From assembly GCF_016097555.1 (NCBI RefSeq), contig NC_054704.1, positions 260,331-324,330 on the forward strand: a DNA stretch of 64,000 nt, in the 5' to 3' direction. The stretch comes from Gigantopelta aegis (lineage: Eukaryota; Mollusca; Gastropoda; Neomphalida; Peltospiridae). Every line of letters begins with the position of its first letter. Positions within the stretch are counted from its first letter, which is position 1. The position numbers and the translations under genes were made by a program. The notes under the pieces were generated by a model. It was not told where the DNA came from. It searched no databases and saw nothing but the letters and a program-made list of their open reading frames with translations. Shown piece by piece: positions 45,991 through 57,109 of this stretch.

Positions 45991-46904
45991 GATCGACACG
46001 GACACATTTAAAAGAACCAAAAGGAATATTAAATTCAATTACTTTTGATTAATAACATTTCTGGAACCTTTTTTTTTTTTCATACGAGCATGGGGAAAAA
46101 AGGGTCTACATATTCCTAGTTATAAACCTTACTGGAGTTATTGAATAGTTGTTCATTTTATGTATGGTGTGTTTCTGTAGAATCAGTCGGTGTGTTACTG
46201 TGTTGTCAATGTAACAAGTTGGCACTGAATAATAATAAAAATAGTTAATAATGGAGTACCAGTGATACTCCTAGAATTTTATTTCTTTTCTTGTCAACTG
46301 AAGCCTGGTGATGTGTGATTGGTACAACAGTTTGTAAACATTGTTACGATCTACTGTCAGTCTTTTATTTATTGTTATGTATGTCAAAATAAAGTAAATT
46401 ATACATATTCTTTGTGTTGTTCATCAATACAGTTTTGACCGTTGGAATATTTCATGTATTTACCACCAACAAGGACGCGGGTGCTAATCAGTGCGACTCC
46501 CTCTGGGTCAGGGTAGTCTCTGTTCAACAATCATACAGCCAAATATGGTTCACGCACGCCTGTCACGGGTCCAACTTCTGACATTGCCAGTAATTGGATC
46601 CAGGGTGGAGACTTGTATCTGTCAATTTAGTTTCAAACTCATGCAGTAATCAAGTTAAGAATACTGTCACTGGCACAGATATTGGAGTGAATCAGGTGGT
46701 TTTACACCTCCACGAAGAGAGCAGACCCTCACTCTGGCTTGTCGTGGTATTCAAGCCCAGCTTATAGCGCAGCTTTACACCTCCTAGACTGATCACTACA
46801 CTACCAAGGCCAGTGAAAAATTAATACATATCAACGGGTCTACTTCATAGAATGATCAATTTCTTTATCCTTATCACATCTAAATATGCTGGAATCCATT
46901 GCAG
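45991..46904. other. Intergenic / POLR1A 3' flank
   Basis: Mixed AT-rich DNA. From about 46440 to 46820 there is a GC-richer block that resembles a dispersed element (ACGCCTGTCACGGGTCCAAC, TACACCTCCTAGACTGATCA), but I cannot place it. No clear poly(A) signal for either gene could be assigned. Confidence 0.35.
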
Positions 46905-47250
46905 TTACCAGGGCTGCAGTATCTCAAAACAGTTTACAACTGACAGTGACAGTCTAGTTCACAACTACACGAGGGGCTGCAGTATCTCAAAACAGTTACA
47001 ACTGACAGTGACACAGTCTAGTTCACAACTACACGAGGGGCTGCAGTATCTCAAAACAGTTACAACTGACAGTGACACAGTCTAGTTCACAACTACACGA
47101 GGGGCTGCAGTATCTCAAAACAGTTACAACTGACAGTGACACAGTCTAGTTCACAACTACACGAGGGGCTGCAGTATCTCAAAACAGTTACAACTGACAG
47201 TCACACAGTCTAGTTCACAACTACACGAGGGGCTGCAGTATCTCAAAACA
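46905..47250 (-). repeat. 64-bp array containing the POLR1A stop region
   Basis: CTGCAGTATCTCAAAACAG recurs at 46911, 46977, 47041, 47105, 47169 and 47233. The spacing is 64 bp for the last five. The last unit is the true C-terminal coding end (read on the minus strand). Most of the others also carry the Leu-Gln-Pro-Leu-Val-stop sequence. Confidence 0.95.
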
Positions 47251-47514
47251 GCCCGTCCCACAGGCTACCACCCGCCCTGTCACTATTCTTGATGAAGGCG
47301 ACTTCAGAAAATCAACCCCGTCATGCAGACACGCTTTTGCAAGAAAATTCATTGTGGTTTCAAATGTCATTTTCTGGAATGGTGACGCATTTGACTCAAT
47401 GGCATTCCGATTGAGTGGTTTGTAGCTTCCTTCAAATGTCATGTAGTCTGCGAGCAGTGAAAGGTGTCTGTAGTCCACCTGGATTCCATACGCACCAAAC
47501 ACGTTCTTGATCTC
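47221..47514 (-). CDS. POLR1A: POLR1A last exon
   Basis: 294 nt: 97 codons plus TAG, phase 0 (acceptor CTACTTGCAG on the minus strand). It encodes [13 protein letters not shown], then [36 protein letters not shown] and a final [12 protein letters not shown]. These are the most conserved C-terminal motifs of the RNA polymerase I large subunit. The length of the terminal region matches the family. Confidence 0.97.
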   Translation of the reverse strand, partial: EIKNVFGAYGIQVDYRHLSLLADYMTFEGSYKPLNRNAIESNASPFQKMTFETTMNFLAKACLHDGVDFLKSPSSRIVTGRVVACGTGCFEILQPLV

Positions 47515-47846
47515 CTGCAAGTAGAAATAACTCACACAGTTTTACACCAGCTGCTGATGTAGTCACACACTCAACAACTGTATGAATCACAATAAATGAA
47601 GAACACCTGTTTTGGTTTCCACATGACAAGTATTCTCTATATCTGTTAAGCCATCCAAATATTACCTAACTCTATAAAATTAGACACCCTCCCCCCTGCA
47701 ATCCATTATTTTTTGGGCCACCATATTTTTTGCTGAGTTTCGAGCCCTACATATGCAAACTTTTTAAGTCATGAGAAAGTGATAAAACTTGTACCCTGTT
47801 CGAAGGATTATGTGAAAATGATTCTAGAACAGAGACTACGAAATAC

Positions 47847-47957
47847 CTTGATGAGAACTTTAGCTGCAGCCTCTATTCCATATATCCTAGCAAACGCATG
47901 AACATCGTTTGTGTAGAGCTGGTTAACATCGAGTATATCTGCATATTTGTACATCTC
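47847..47957 (-). CDS. POLR1A: POLR1A exon with YGIEAA motif
   Basis: 111 nt, 37 codons, phase 0 at both ends (TTTTCAG acceptor, AAG/GTATTT donor). It encodes MYKYADILDVNQLYTNDVHA and FARIYGIEAAAKVLIK, matching the LYSNDIHA and YGIEAA region of animal POLR1A. A partial copy of this exon lies just upstream in the gene (47990-48125). Confidence 0.95.
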
Positions 47958-47984
47958 CTGAAAACAAACAAAGGCTTCAACAAC

Positions 47985-48125
47985 AGGTGAAATATTACCA
48001 ATGAACGCCGTTTGTGAAGAGCTGGTTAACATCGAGTATATCTGCATATTTGTACATCTGAAAACAAACAAAGGCTTCAACAACAGGTGAAATATTACCA
48101 ATGAACGCCGTTTGTGAAGAGCAGT
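47985..48125 (-). pseudogene. Partial tandem copies of the POLR1A YGIEAA exon start
   Basis: On the minus strand, bases 48058 down to about 48002 repeat the start of the 47847-47957 exon (CAG acceptor, ATGTACAAATATGCAGATAT, through ACAAACGGCGTTCAT), then break off before YGIEAA. A third, shorter copy keeps only the CTTCACAAACGGCGTTCAT part near 48105-48120. The intron bases beside them (AAACAAACAAAGGCTTCAAC) are repeated too. They look like failed duplications; the copies lack the exon end and donor. Confidence 0.8.
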
Positions 48126-48303
48126 TAACCTCACATTTCAAGACAATTAGCAGCCATTTTAAACAGATAGAGTTATGTTTCCTGATTCTTTCTGGTTTGT
48201 AGTCTGAATTCAGTATTAGACCAAAATGCTGATTATGAGAGGGGCTATGTTCTTGGAACAAATTAAATATATACATTTCTTGGCAACATTTTGTTCAATC
48301 ATT

Positions 48304-48345
48304 TTCAATGTTACTTGAATATTTACACCTTCTGTGTTGAGCTTG
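48304..48345 (-). pseudogene. Duplicate of the end of the preceding POLR1A exon
   Basis: The minus strand reads CTCAACACAGAAGGTGTAAA and TATTCAA, then GTAACA. This copies the last coding bases and donor of the 48498-48662 exon, with substitutions. The frame would give LNTEGVNIQ. An AG lies upstream (ACAAATAG), so a small alternative exon cannot be excluded, but it is not needed for the reading frame. Confidence 0.6.
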
Positions 48346-48497
48346 AGCTTCAACTATTTGTACATGCCCCTATACCACTAAGGTTTCAGGCATGTCTCTC
48401 CCGGGTCTGGTCTCTGGCATGGAAACACATCTTGAAAGACATCTTGAAAGACATCTGAATGAACAACAAAAAGTGAAAGATCTGAACTCAGTCTTAC

Positions 48498-48662
48498 TTG
48501 TATATTTACACCTTCTGTCTTGAGATGCCAGACACATTGCATGTTTCGTTTCTCCTCCACCAAAAAGGCGCGTGTGATTCCCCGGACCTGGTGGATCACG
48601 GCTTTCTTCGCAAACTCTTCGATGAGCGACGTGATGTCAATCTTACTGTCAGTGAGTCCATA
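48498..48662 (-). CDS. POLR1A: POLR1A exon with GITR motif
   Basis: 165 nt, 55 codons, phase 0 at both ends (GATGTTTCAG acceptor, CAA/GTAAGA donor). It encodes LTDSKIDITSLIEEFAKKAV, IHQVRGITRAFLVEEKRN and WHLKTEGVNIQ. The GITR and TEG-x-N motifs match animal POLR1A. Confidence 0.93.
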
Positions 48663-48679
48663 CTGAAACATCAACCATT

Positions 48680-48915
48680 CATGTCTCACATCAGTACAAC
48701 CTCACGAAAACATCTCACAAACCTCAAATCAGTACCTTGCAAAAACATATCACAAACCTCACATCAGTACAACCTCGTGAAAACATCTCACAAACCTCAC
48801 ATCAGTACAACCTCGTGAAAACATCTCGCAAACCTCACATCAGTACAACCTCACAAAAACATCTCACAAACCTCACAACAGTACAACCTTGCGAAAACAT
48901 CTCACAAACACATCA
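48680..48915 (-). repeat. About 37-bp array next to an exon acceptor
   Basis: About seven units of ACCTCACATCAGTACAACCT plus CGTGAAAACATCTCACAA. It begins within 20 bp of the exon 48498-48662 acceptor. Confidence 0.9.
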
Positions 48916-49895
48916 GCATACACTGTTCTCATAATTATAGGACAAACACATCAGCATACACTGTTCTCATAATTCTAGGACAAACGCATCAGCATATACT
49001 ACTGTTCTCATAATTCTAGGACAAAAACATCAGAATACACTGTTGTTCTCATAATTCTAGGACAAACACATCAGCATATACTGTTGTTCTCATAATTCTA
49101 GGACAAACACATCAGCATACACTGTTCTCATAATTCTAGGACAAACACATCATACACTGTTCTCATAATTCTAGGACAAACACATCAGCATACACTGTTC
49201 TCATAATTCTAGGACAAACGCATCAGCATATACTGTTGTTCTCATAATTCTAGGACAAACGCATCAGCATACACTGTTCTCATAATTCTAGGACAAACAC
49301 ATCAGCATACACTGTTGTTCTCATAATTCTAGGACAAATGCATCAGCATACACTGTTCTCATAATTCTAGGACAAACACATCAGCATACACGGTTGTAAT
49401 CATAATTCTAGGACAAACGCATCAGCATATACACTGTTCTCATACTTCTAGGACAAACACATCAGCATACACTGTTCTCATAATTCTAGGACAAACACAT
49501 CAGCATACACTGTTGTCATAATTCTAGGACAAACACATCAGCATACACTGTTCTCATAATTCTAGGACAAATACATCATACACTGTTGTCATAATTCTAG
49601 GACAAACACATCAGCATACACTGTTCTCATAATTCTATGACAAATACATCATACACTGTTGTCATAATTCTAGGACAAACACATCAGCATACACTGTTCT
49701 CATAATTCTAGGACAAACACATCAGCATACACTGTTCTCATAATTCTAGGACAAACACATCAGCATATACTTCTCATAATTCTAGGACAAACACATCAGC
49801 ATATAATTCTAGGACAAACACATCAGCATACACCGTTGTTCTCATAATTCTAGGACAAACACATCAGCATACACGTTCTCATAATTCTAGATATG
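48905..49895. repeat. About 38-bp array
   Basis: About twenty-six units of CACATCAGCATACACTGTTC plus TCATAATTCTAGGACAAA with small indels. The same unit occurs three times in the opposite orientation at 57175-57275. Confidence 0.95.
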
Positions 49896-50818
49896 TAGCC
49901 CCATCAATCTACGTTTTATTTTTTCACAAAGACTCATTGTTATTGGGCCTACTCACTACAATTAGAGGCTGTTATTTTGTCACGTGTAAGCCTGAAGGTA
50001 GTATGGGTGTGACCGTTATGTCTGCCACTATGTAAGACTATGGTAGTTTGGGGGGCAGGTATGAATGATATGCTACCGGTTTGATACAAGCCTAGCAGCT
50101 GCTTAATCCAGGACTGCCAAAATTATATATGTTTGTTTTTTGTTTTTTTCTTGTTTTATAAGAATAATTAGTGCTCAATTTTTAAAGGTTGCATTTAGTC
50201 CATTTCACTAGGTATTGCAATTGGTTTTGCACAAAAAATTTGGATGTCATTATACACAGATAATACACAGATAATAATACAATAATGACTCTTTCATCAG
50301 TATTATTACAAGATTTTAAATGTGACAAATTGCATGCTTTTTTTTAAAAAGAAAGTGGTGACATTTTTTGAAAAAAAGTTACATTTTTCACAAATAATTA
50401 GTCAAAGTGTAGACAAAAACCACATTGACGTTATTAAAGACACAGCAAAGACAGAAGGTTTTAACCTTAATATTTGCAATGTATACTGTTGGATGTCAGT
50501 TGATTTCACATGCACTGTTAATAATTAGTCAACTTATACAGAGGATGTACCAGTTTTCGTTAACGATACCATCTCATGCATGGCATAATTTGGCCACAGT
50601 GAGTAGCTAATCTTCTCCGAGACACGTTGGGTGGTGGATACTAAACTACTTGAAATGCTACTGTCTACACACAGAGCTCTTGCACACTGTGATCTTTCTA
50701 AATATATATATATTAATAAATAAATAATAATAATAATAAATTAAAAAGAAGAATATGTTAGTTTTTTTCACACAATGAATATGTGATGAATCGTTGCAGC
50801 TCTACTAATACACATTAC
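49896..50818. other. POLR1A intron, nothing recognised
   Basis: AT-rich unique intron. It includes poly-A/T stretches near 50340-50380 and a TAA-rich microsatellite near 50720. Confidence 0.5.
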
Positions 50819-50899
50819 CTGCAAAGTAAGTTGACACCACATGGAGTTTTTTGTGTCATACTTGTAGTCACAGATAGACTGAGATATCTGCTTCACGTT
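50819..50899 (-). CDS. POLR1A: POLR1A exon with DYKYDT motif
   Basis: 81 nt, 27 codons, phase 0 at both ends (TTTCAG acceptor, TTGCAG/GTAATG donor). It encodes VKQISQSICDYKYDTKNSMW and CQLTLQ. The YDT-x-NS-xWCQ pattern is the segment that follows the acidic insert in POLR1A. Confidence 0.92.
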
Positions 50900-51100
50900 C
50901 TGAAACATAAAACACACATCTAAATAACAACAGGTTATGACAAATAATGCATCTTTTCTTACTGCATAACTTTATATTTGCTTATAATATAATTTAAGTA
51001 AATGTTAACATAACAGAATACATGCGTTATTGTGTGCCAATCTATTTGCTCCAATATATGCAAGATATACAAGTATGATAAATAAATACCATTTATCTTA
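50900..51100. other. Intron, nothing recognised
   Basis: AT-rich unique sequence. Confidence 0.4.
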
Positions 51101-51104
51101 CAAT

Positions 51105-51310
51105 GAGTTGTTTTAAAATGTATCTAATGAGCGAAAGAGAGTTGGATGTGTTTTCAAACCATGAGTTGAAAGATAAATCGTATCTAATGAGCGAAAGAGA
51201 GTTGGATGTGTTTTTAAACCATGAGTTGAAAGATAAATCGTATCTAACGAGTGAAAGAAAGATGGATGTGTTTTCAAACCATGAGTTGAAAGATAAATCG
51301 TATATAACAG
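51105..51310. repeat. 60-bp repeat, three copies
   Basis: Units of CGTATCTAATGAGCGAAAGA plus GAGTTGGATGTGTTTTCAAA and CCATGAGTTGAAAGATAAAT at 60-bp spacing. Confidence 0.95.
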
Positions 51311-52344
51311 ACATAAATGTAGTATTCTATTTATAACATATCCTCGAAATACAAACATATAAAATTTTATAAAATCATATATACATACATAGTGTGGGTT
51401 CAAAAAGTGGTTTTCGGCAAGTATTTTCGCTTGACAAGAATGGCGGCACGTCGCGGTCATTTTCAGGGATCGATAGCTGATTGTGACAGCTAATTTGATA
51501 ATAAATTTGATCGTTTTCCCAACAACGAAAATTACCAAATATTGCAATATGAATCTTAGTTCGGGTTTAAAAAACCCATTCTGGTCAGAAAACCACTGTT
51601 ATCGGGAATAATGGACATAAATACTGGACAGCTGGCCACAAATGCCCGTAAGTAAATGCAACTTTTTCGATTTTTGGCCTAATTTTAATCACCATTAGCC
51701 GATCTAAAATAATAAAAATTACAAAAAAAAAGACACGAAAATAATACTTACCGATTCATATATGAACTTTATTTCATGTATTTATAAAACATTTAAGTGA
51801 ATATATGTGAGTAAAAATTATAAACTTGTACCCACTCAACGTGGTTTTTGTCTAAAGGTTAAACTGTTACCAAAAATATATGAATTATTAGCATATGTTA
51901 TCAAAAATAACAAATGATGCTCTCACCAAGGGGTGGGTAAGAAATTTGCATATTTAATACCTATTTTCTGGAGTGTCATCACATATTTATTCCACACATG
52001 TGCATACCATGTTAGACATTTGTTTCAGAATACTAGCCTCATTGGTATCACAATGGTTGAGCCATCTGTGTCATGTTTGACAGGTGCAGGGTTCAAATCA
52101 TGGTACTGGTTCCATCCGAGAGTGGGACAAAGGAATATTTGGTCTGTCAGATACCAATTACTTTACAACTCGCTTTCGCTCATAAGATACATTTGAAAAC
52201 AACTCATTGTAAGCTAAATGGTATCTCTTTATCATATATGGCCATTACACCAAATTGCATCTCACTAAGCACTCATCAGTAACCGGCTATATCAGACAGC
52301 TGATGTGTGTGTTCACAATCATGTGTTTGAACCTTGAGAATAAA
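51311..52344. other. POLR1A intron, possible tRNA-like SINE head
   Basis: Mostly unique AT-rich intron. Near 52055-52100 the sequence AATGGTTGAGCCATCTGTG and GCAGGGTTCAAATCATGG resembles a pol III A and B box pair, but no recognised SINE body follows. Confidence 0.35.
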
Positions 52345-52610
52345 GAAGGAAGGAATTGGTTTATTTAATGACACACTCAAACATTTTTATTTACAGTTAT
52401 ATGGCATCGGACATATGGTTAAGGACCATACAGATATTGAGGGAGGAAACCCGCTGTCGCCACTTCATAGGCTACTCTTTTCGATTAGTAGTAAGGGATA
52501 TTTTATATTCACTATCCCATAGACAGGATAGCACATACCACGGCCTTTGATATATCAGTCGTGATGCACTGGCTGTGACGGGAAATAGCCCAATGGGCCC
52601 ACTGACGCCT
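52345..52610 (-). mobile_element. tRNA-derived SINE, reverse, head truncated
   Basis: The body is inverse to the SINE at 4391 (AGTAAGGGATATTTTATATT, CCCGCTGTCGCCACTTCATA). The tail TTTATTTAATGACACACTC is at the left. It is close in sequence to the copy at 45725-45990. Confidence 0.8.
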
Positions 52611-52629
52611 CGCCCCTTACAAGAATAAT

Positions 52630-53475
52630 ACGAGGAAACTAAAGTAAAGTATCTTACGTGTATTATGTACACATTGAAAGCATACAAAAAGTATCTTGCG
52701 TGTAGTATGTGCACATTGAAAGCATACAAAAAGTATCTTGCGTGTATTATGTGCACATTGAAAGCATACAAAAAGTATATTGCGTGTATTATGTGCACAT
52801 TGAAAGCATACAAAAAGTATCTTGCGTGTAATATGTGCACATTGAAAGCATACAAAAAGTATCTTGCATGTAGTATGTGCACATTGAAAGCATACAAAAA
52901 GTATCTTGCGTGTAGTATGTGCACATTGAAAGCATACAAAAAGTATCTTGCGTGTATTATGTGCACATTGAAAGCATACAAAAAGTATCTTGCGTGTATT
53001 ATGTGCACATTGAAAGCATACAAAAAGTATCTTGCGTGTAATATGTGCACATTGAAAGCATACAAAAAGTATCTTGCATGTAGTATGTGCACATTGAAAG
53101 CATACAAAAAGTATCTTGCGTGTATTATGTGCACATTGAAAGCATACAAAAAGTATATTGCGTGTATTATGTGCACATTGAAAGCATAGATAAAATATAT
53201 TATGTGCACATTGAAAGCATACAAAAAGTATATTGCGTGTATTATGTGCACATTGAAAGCATACAAAAAGTATCTTACGTGTATTATGTGCACATTGAAA
53301 GCATACAAAAAGTATCTTACGTGTATTATGTGCACATTGAAAGCATACAAAAAGTATCTTACGTGTATTATGTGCACATTGAAAGCATACAAAAAGTATA
53401 TTGCGTGTATTATGTGCACACTGAAAGCATAGATAAAATATATTATGTGTATTATGTGCACATTGAAAGCATAGC
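52630..53475. repeat. 42-bp array with a five-unit higher-order repeat
   Basis: About twenty units of TTGCGTGTATTATGTGCACA plus TTGAAAGCATACAAAAAGTA at 42-bp spacing. A rare GTAATATG variant, followed by a CATGTAGTATG variant, appears near 52828 and again near 53038, 210 bp apart. Two shortened units with GATAAAATATAT occur near the right end. Open frames follow from the 42-bp period. Confidence 0.95.
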
Positions 53476-53544
53476 TCAAACTGGCTGATGTGTTCAGTGT
53501 ATAGTTAGCACTAACAGAGTATTCCACACATAAACTATGGGGAA

Positions 53545-53862
53545 AAGTTAAAGTTTGTTTTGTTTAATGACACCACTAGAGCACATTTATTTATTAATCA
53601 TCAGCTATTGGATGTCAAACATTTGGTAATTCGGACTCATAGGCATCAGAGGAAAGCCGCTACATTTTTCCTAATGCAGTATGGGATCTTTTATATGAAC
53701 TTTCACAGACAGGAAAGCACATATCATAGCCTTTCACCAGTTGTGGTGCACTGGTTGGAATGAAAAAAACCCAATCAATTGAATGGATCTACCAAGGTGC
53801 TTCGATCCTGCGATGCAAGCACCTCAAGCGAGTACTCAACCGACTGAGTTAAATCCCAGCCA
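53545..53862 (-). mobile_element. tRNA-derived SINE, reverse, full length
   Basis: On the minus strand the head reads ATTTAACTCAGTCGGTTGAG, with a B-box-like GGATCGAAGC. Then the body (AAGATCCCATACTGC, CAAATGTTTGACATCCAATA) and an A-rich tail follow. The head differs from the 4391 copy, so at least two SINE families share this body. Confidence 0.8.
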
Positions 53863-54499
53863 TCTATGGGAAAAACCACCACCAGAACAAGAGGAAGCTG
53901 TGCTATTACCTCTATGGTCAGTTTTCTAGGAATTTTGAGTTAAGAATTTAATTTTTCAGTAAATATTTTATTTTGACAACAATGGTGGAAAGTCTGGTCA
54001 ATTTGAGAAACTGATAACTGATTGCAACAACTAATCTGGCATTTTTATACACAAAATATTTAACATAATCTTTGATGTTTGTGAAAGTATGAACCATAGA
54101 ACATCTTTACTCACTGTACGAAAGGCTGGAATGATTTACTGCTGAAAGTAGTGCAACCCGGATGTTCATGAAGTTATGTATGACGGCTTTTTAAATCACA
54201 TGATAACATTTGGACTTATCCAAACACTTATAACATAGGAAATTCTGAATTCTGAATGTTGTTCGGTTTTCAGTACTAACTGTGGTCACTAAGACCCACT
54301 GACTGAGAATACTGGACACCTAATTGTAACCTGAAAGAAAGCCTTATTGACATTTATTGATACTTAATACCATTTCATCCTCAAAAACCTATTATAAGAA
54401 TTGGTAAACATCAAGCCCTTAAAAGTTCCACTTCTACAGAATACAAAATCATCTGAGAATGAATCAAGTGAATGAATGACAAACAGAAATACAGTTTAC
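53863..54499. other. Intron, nothing recognised
   Basis: Unique AT-rich POLR1A intron. Confidence 0.45.
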
Positions 54500-54624
54500 C
54501 TGAATTCTGTTATCTGATGCCATTTTCGCCTTCTTCGTTCTTTCATCTATCAGCAATTCATCTTGGAATTCCTCCTCAAACTGCGCTTCATTTGTATCTT
54601 CTCCTACCATCAAGTCATTGTCAT
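54500..54624 (-). CDS. POLR1A: POLR1A exon, acidic insert (second part)
   Basis: 125 nt (2 + 41 codons): phase 1 in, phase 0 out (ATTGCAG acceptor, TTCAG/GTAAAC donor). It encodes DNDLMVGEDTNEAQFEEEFQ and DELLIDERTKKAKMASDNRI. It is acidic and low in hydrophobic residues, like the variable insert in the jaw region of POLR1A. Confidence 0.88.
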
Positions 54625-54699
54625 CTGCAATATCAAACATCACACAACAAAATAACATGACTTTACAATATCGGAAATACAGATAGTTTACGGTCATAA

Positions 54700-54977
54700 A
54701 CTAAAAGATGTATTTATGAGACGACAAACTAAAGTAAGTGTTTACAAGATCACAAACTAAAGTAAAATATTACAAGATCACAAACTAAAGTGAATGTTTA
54801 CAAGATCAAAAACTAAAGCAAGTGTTTAGAAATTACAAATTAAAGTGAGTTTTTACAAGATCACTAACTGAAGTGAGTGTTTACGAGATCACAAACTAAA
54901 GTTGTTTACAAGATCATAACCTAAAGTGAGTGTTTACGGGATCACAAACTACACTAAGTGTTTACAAGATCACAAAC
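54700..54977 (-). repeat. Array containing the donor of the 54978 exon
   Basis: About eight irregular units of AAGTGAGTGTTTACAAGATC plus ACAAACTA. Read on the minus strand, each unit carries GTTTGTGATCTTGTAAAC, which is exactly the donor region of the exon at 54978-55180. Confidence 0.85.
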
Positions 54978-55180
54978 CGTTATCTTCAACCATCTCTTTC
55001 TCCTGCTCCTCCCCATCATACTCCTGTGATTCCTGCTGACGTCGCTGGTCGCGCACTGCCGACGATGATCCCTCCTCTGGTTCTGCATCAGAAAGTTCTT
55101 CGTCATCGCCTCCATCAGCTCCTCCAGTTGTCTCCTGCTCGGTTGGCGCCTTACTGCGCACGGCTCCCGTGTTGAGATGT
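54978..55180 (-). CDS. POLR1A: POLR1A exon, acidic insert (first part)
   Basis: 203 nt (1 + 67 codons + 1): phase 2 in, phase 1 out (ATGTTACAG acceptor, AACG/GTTTGT donor). It encodes HLNTGAVRSKAPTEQETT, then a strongly acidic stretch (GGDDEELSDAEPEEG, YDGEEQEKEMVEDN). The matching human region is also an acidic, poorly conserved insert, so length and charge are the evidence rather than sequence. Confidence 0.88.
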
Positions 55181-57109
55181 CTGTAACATTAAACACAGTA
55201 CTAAACTGACACAACATGGGATATACATATATAACAAATTCACACAGGAAACCTACAACTTGGCAACTAACCCACACTAACAGATGGACGGACAGATGGA
55301 CCTAAAACCTATAGTCCCCTTCTGTTGGACTGGTAGAGGACTAATAATGTTCAGATCGTTTACTCCAAATACTACTTCCCTGATCCTGGGTTAATTATAG
55401 GAACAATATACACAAGTCCAGGCCTTGACCTTAAGTTTTTTCAGTGGTAGTCCACCAGGCTACCAAGTTATAAAATCTAGTAGCCCTTAGTAAAAATTGG
55501 TAGCCCCACAAAGTTCTTTAAAAGAAAAGAAAAAAGAAAAATAATTTATTTTTATTTAAACATTTTAGGGTGGGTTTTTGTAAATCATGAGCAAATGGAC
55601 AAAACAAAACAACCGACTTGTTTGGTACGATTCCAAAAATACACAATAGTATTTATTATTATTGTTATTTATTGTTTTAGGCCTAATCTCGTAATGAAGG
55701 CTTACAAAATATTATTGAAACACTTCATACGGTTATCACGAGTAGAACTCAGCTGTCTGCTAATTGTACCATCTTCAGATGTCATGTCATGTCATAGGGT
55801 TTTACGTGCACATTCAGAACAAGCTGTAGTAGCGCACGCCCGTCCATGACAGGAAAGGTGGGGGGAGGGGAGAGGAGGGACCGCCTGCACTGGCAGGTGC
55901 AAGGGAGCACCAGCAGCCCGATCAAATCGGTAGCAGGCGGGTGGTGGTGGTGGTGGTGCTATGGAATTTGAATGGAGCAGTTCAATGCCAAAGAGAAAAG
56001 GGTGCGCAATTTTGATTGAGGGAATTTGGCGCAATTTTGAACGGTCAGTCGAAAGGTAAATGGCCGAGCTAATATAGGTTTTGATATCAGTGAATCGAGA
56101 GTAGCTCGTTAAATTTAGACCTTTACGATGCTGTGGTGTCTCCCTAGGTTACCCATAGGGCCCTTATAAAGGGCCTGACCACTTCTGGTCGAGGCATCAC
56201 CAAGTACCAAGTTATTACCAGCAGCAAGTATTGGGGGTTTGGGTGGGGGAGGCCGATATTTTTTGTTCAGCTTCCCCCGGGTGCATTGCAATTGTGTACT
56301 CGGAACCGGTATTCTTTTGTCCGGTTCCTTATTAGAGTACGTGCTGGGCCATTAAATGAGGGCGGGTGCATTGTTATCATTAGTCAATGCAGTGAGCGTG
56401 TAGTCTGTGTGTGAATCCTAGTTTTGTGTTACGGTTGTACCTATTGTCTTAAGTCCCTATTCTAGTGAGTTCAACGGTCATTCATGACCACCCATCCCCC
56501 TCCGTCCTTGTATAGCATCGATATTGCATATTTTAATACTTAAAATTGCTGCAACTATGTTCAACAGGTGTAATTTTGAAGAATCTTAACAAAACTTGCC
56601 TTTATTCCAAAACAATAGCGGTTTTTATTGATGACAATAAATTTGTAAATGCTGAAAGCCAATTATCCCAGATAGGGGATCGCCATGTGTTTGTGTTATC
56701 ACGTGACAAGGTCAGATGTCATTTTTAGCGAAGTTATCGCACAAAGTGATAGCAAACAACAAGAGAGATTTTATTAAAATTAATTTGTAAGAAAGATTAA
56801 TATTTTTAACATTGAAAATATCCGTTAATTTATAAATTTATTAAACATAGTGATAGATATTAATTTTGTAAACAATAATTTGACAATTTACATAGGTAGC
56901 CTAGAAGAAAATAAACCGCGATTGAATTATCTTTTAGTTTAGACTTCAGCTGCAGCAAATAGTCTTGATCATACAAAGCGTTTGTTATAAGTAGGCGTAA
57001 AAACAACGGGCCATGTTGTTGATTGTCATAAATGACTACGAATAGTTAACCCATGAACCAAATGAAAATTCCATGACCCGTACGAACCAGGTATATCTAA
57101 CCGCTGGAT
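55181..57109. other. POLR1A intron with element fragments
   Basis: At 55285-55345 there is an inverted piece of the 39190 element (CTATAGTCCCCTTCTG, GGTAGAGGACTAATAATG). From about 55790 to 56500 the sequence becomes GC-richer, with a G-run, GGTGGTGGT and a 14-bp C/G palindrome, and looks like a dispersed element that I cannot classify. No exon is supported. Confidence 0.4.

Noticed and set aside
52472-53527. A 351-codon minus-strand frame
   Set aside because: It reads through the 42-bp array and a SINE, and is open only because 42 is a multiple of three.
54930-55175. A plus-strand frame rich in Pro, Leu and His
   Set aside because: It is antisense to the acidic POLR1A exon at 54978-55180, which has both splice sites and matching phases.
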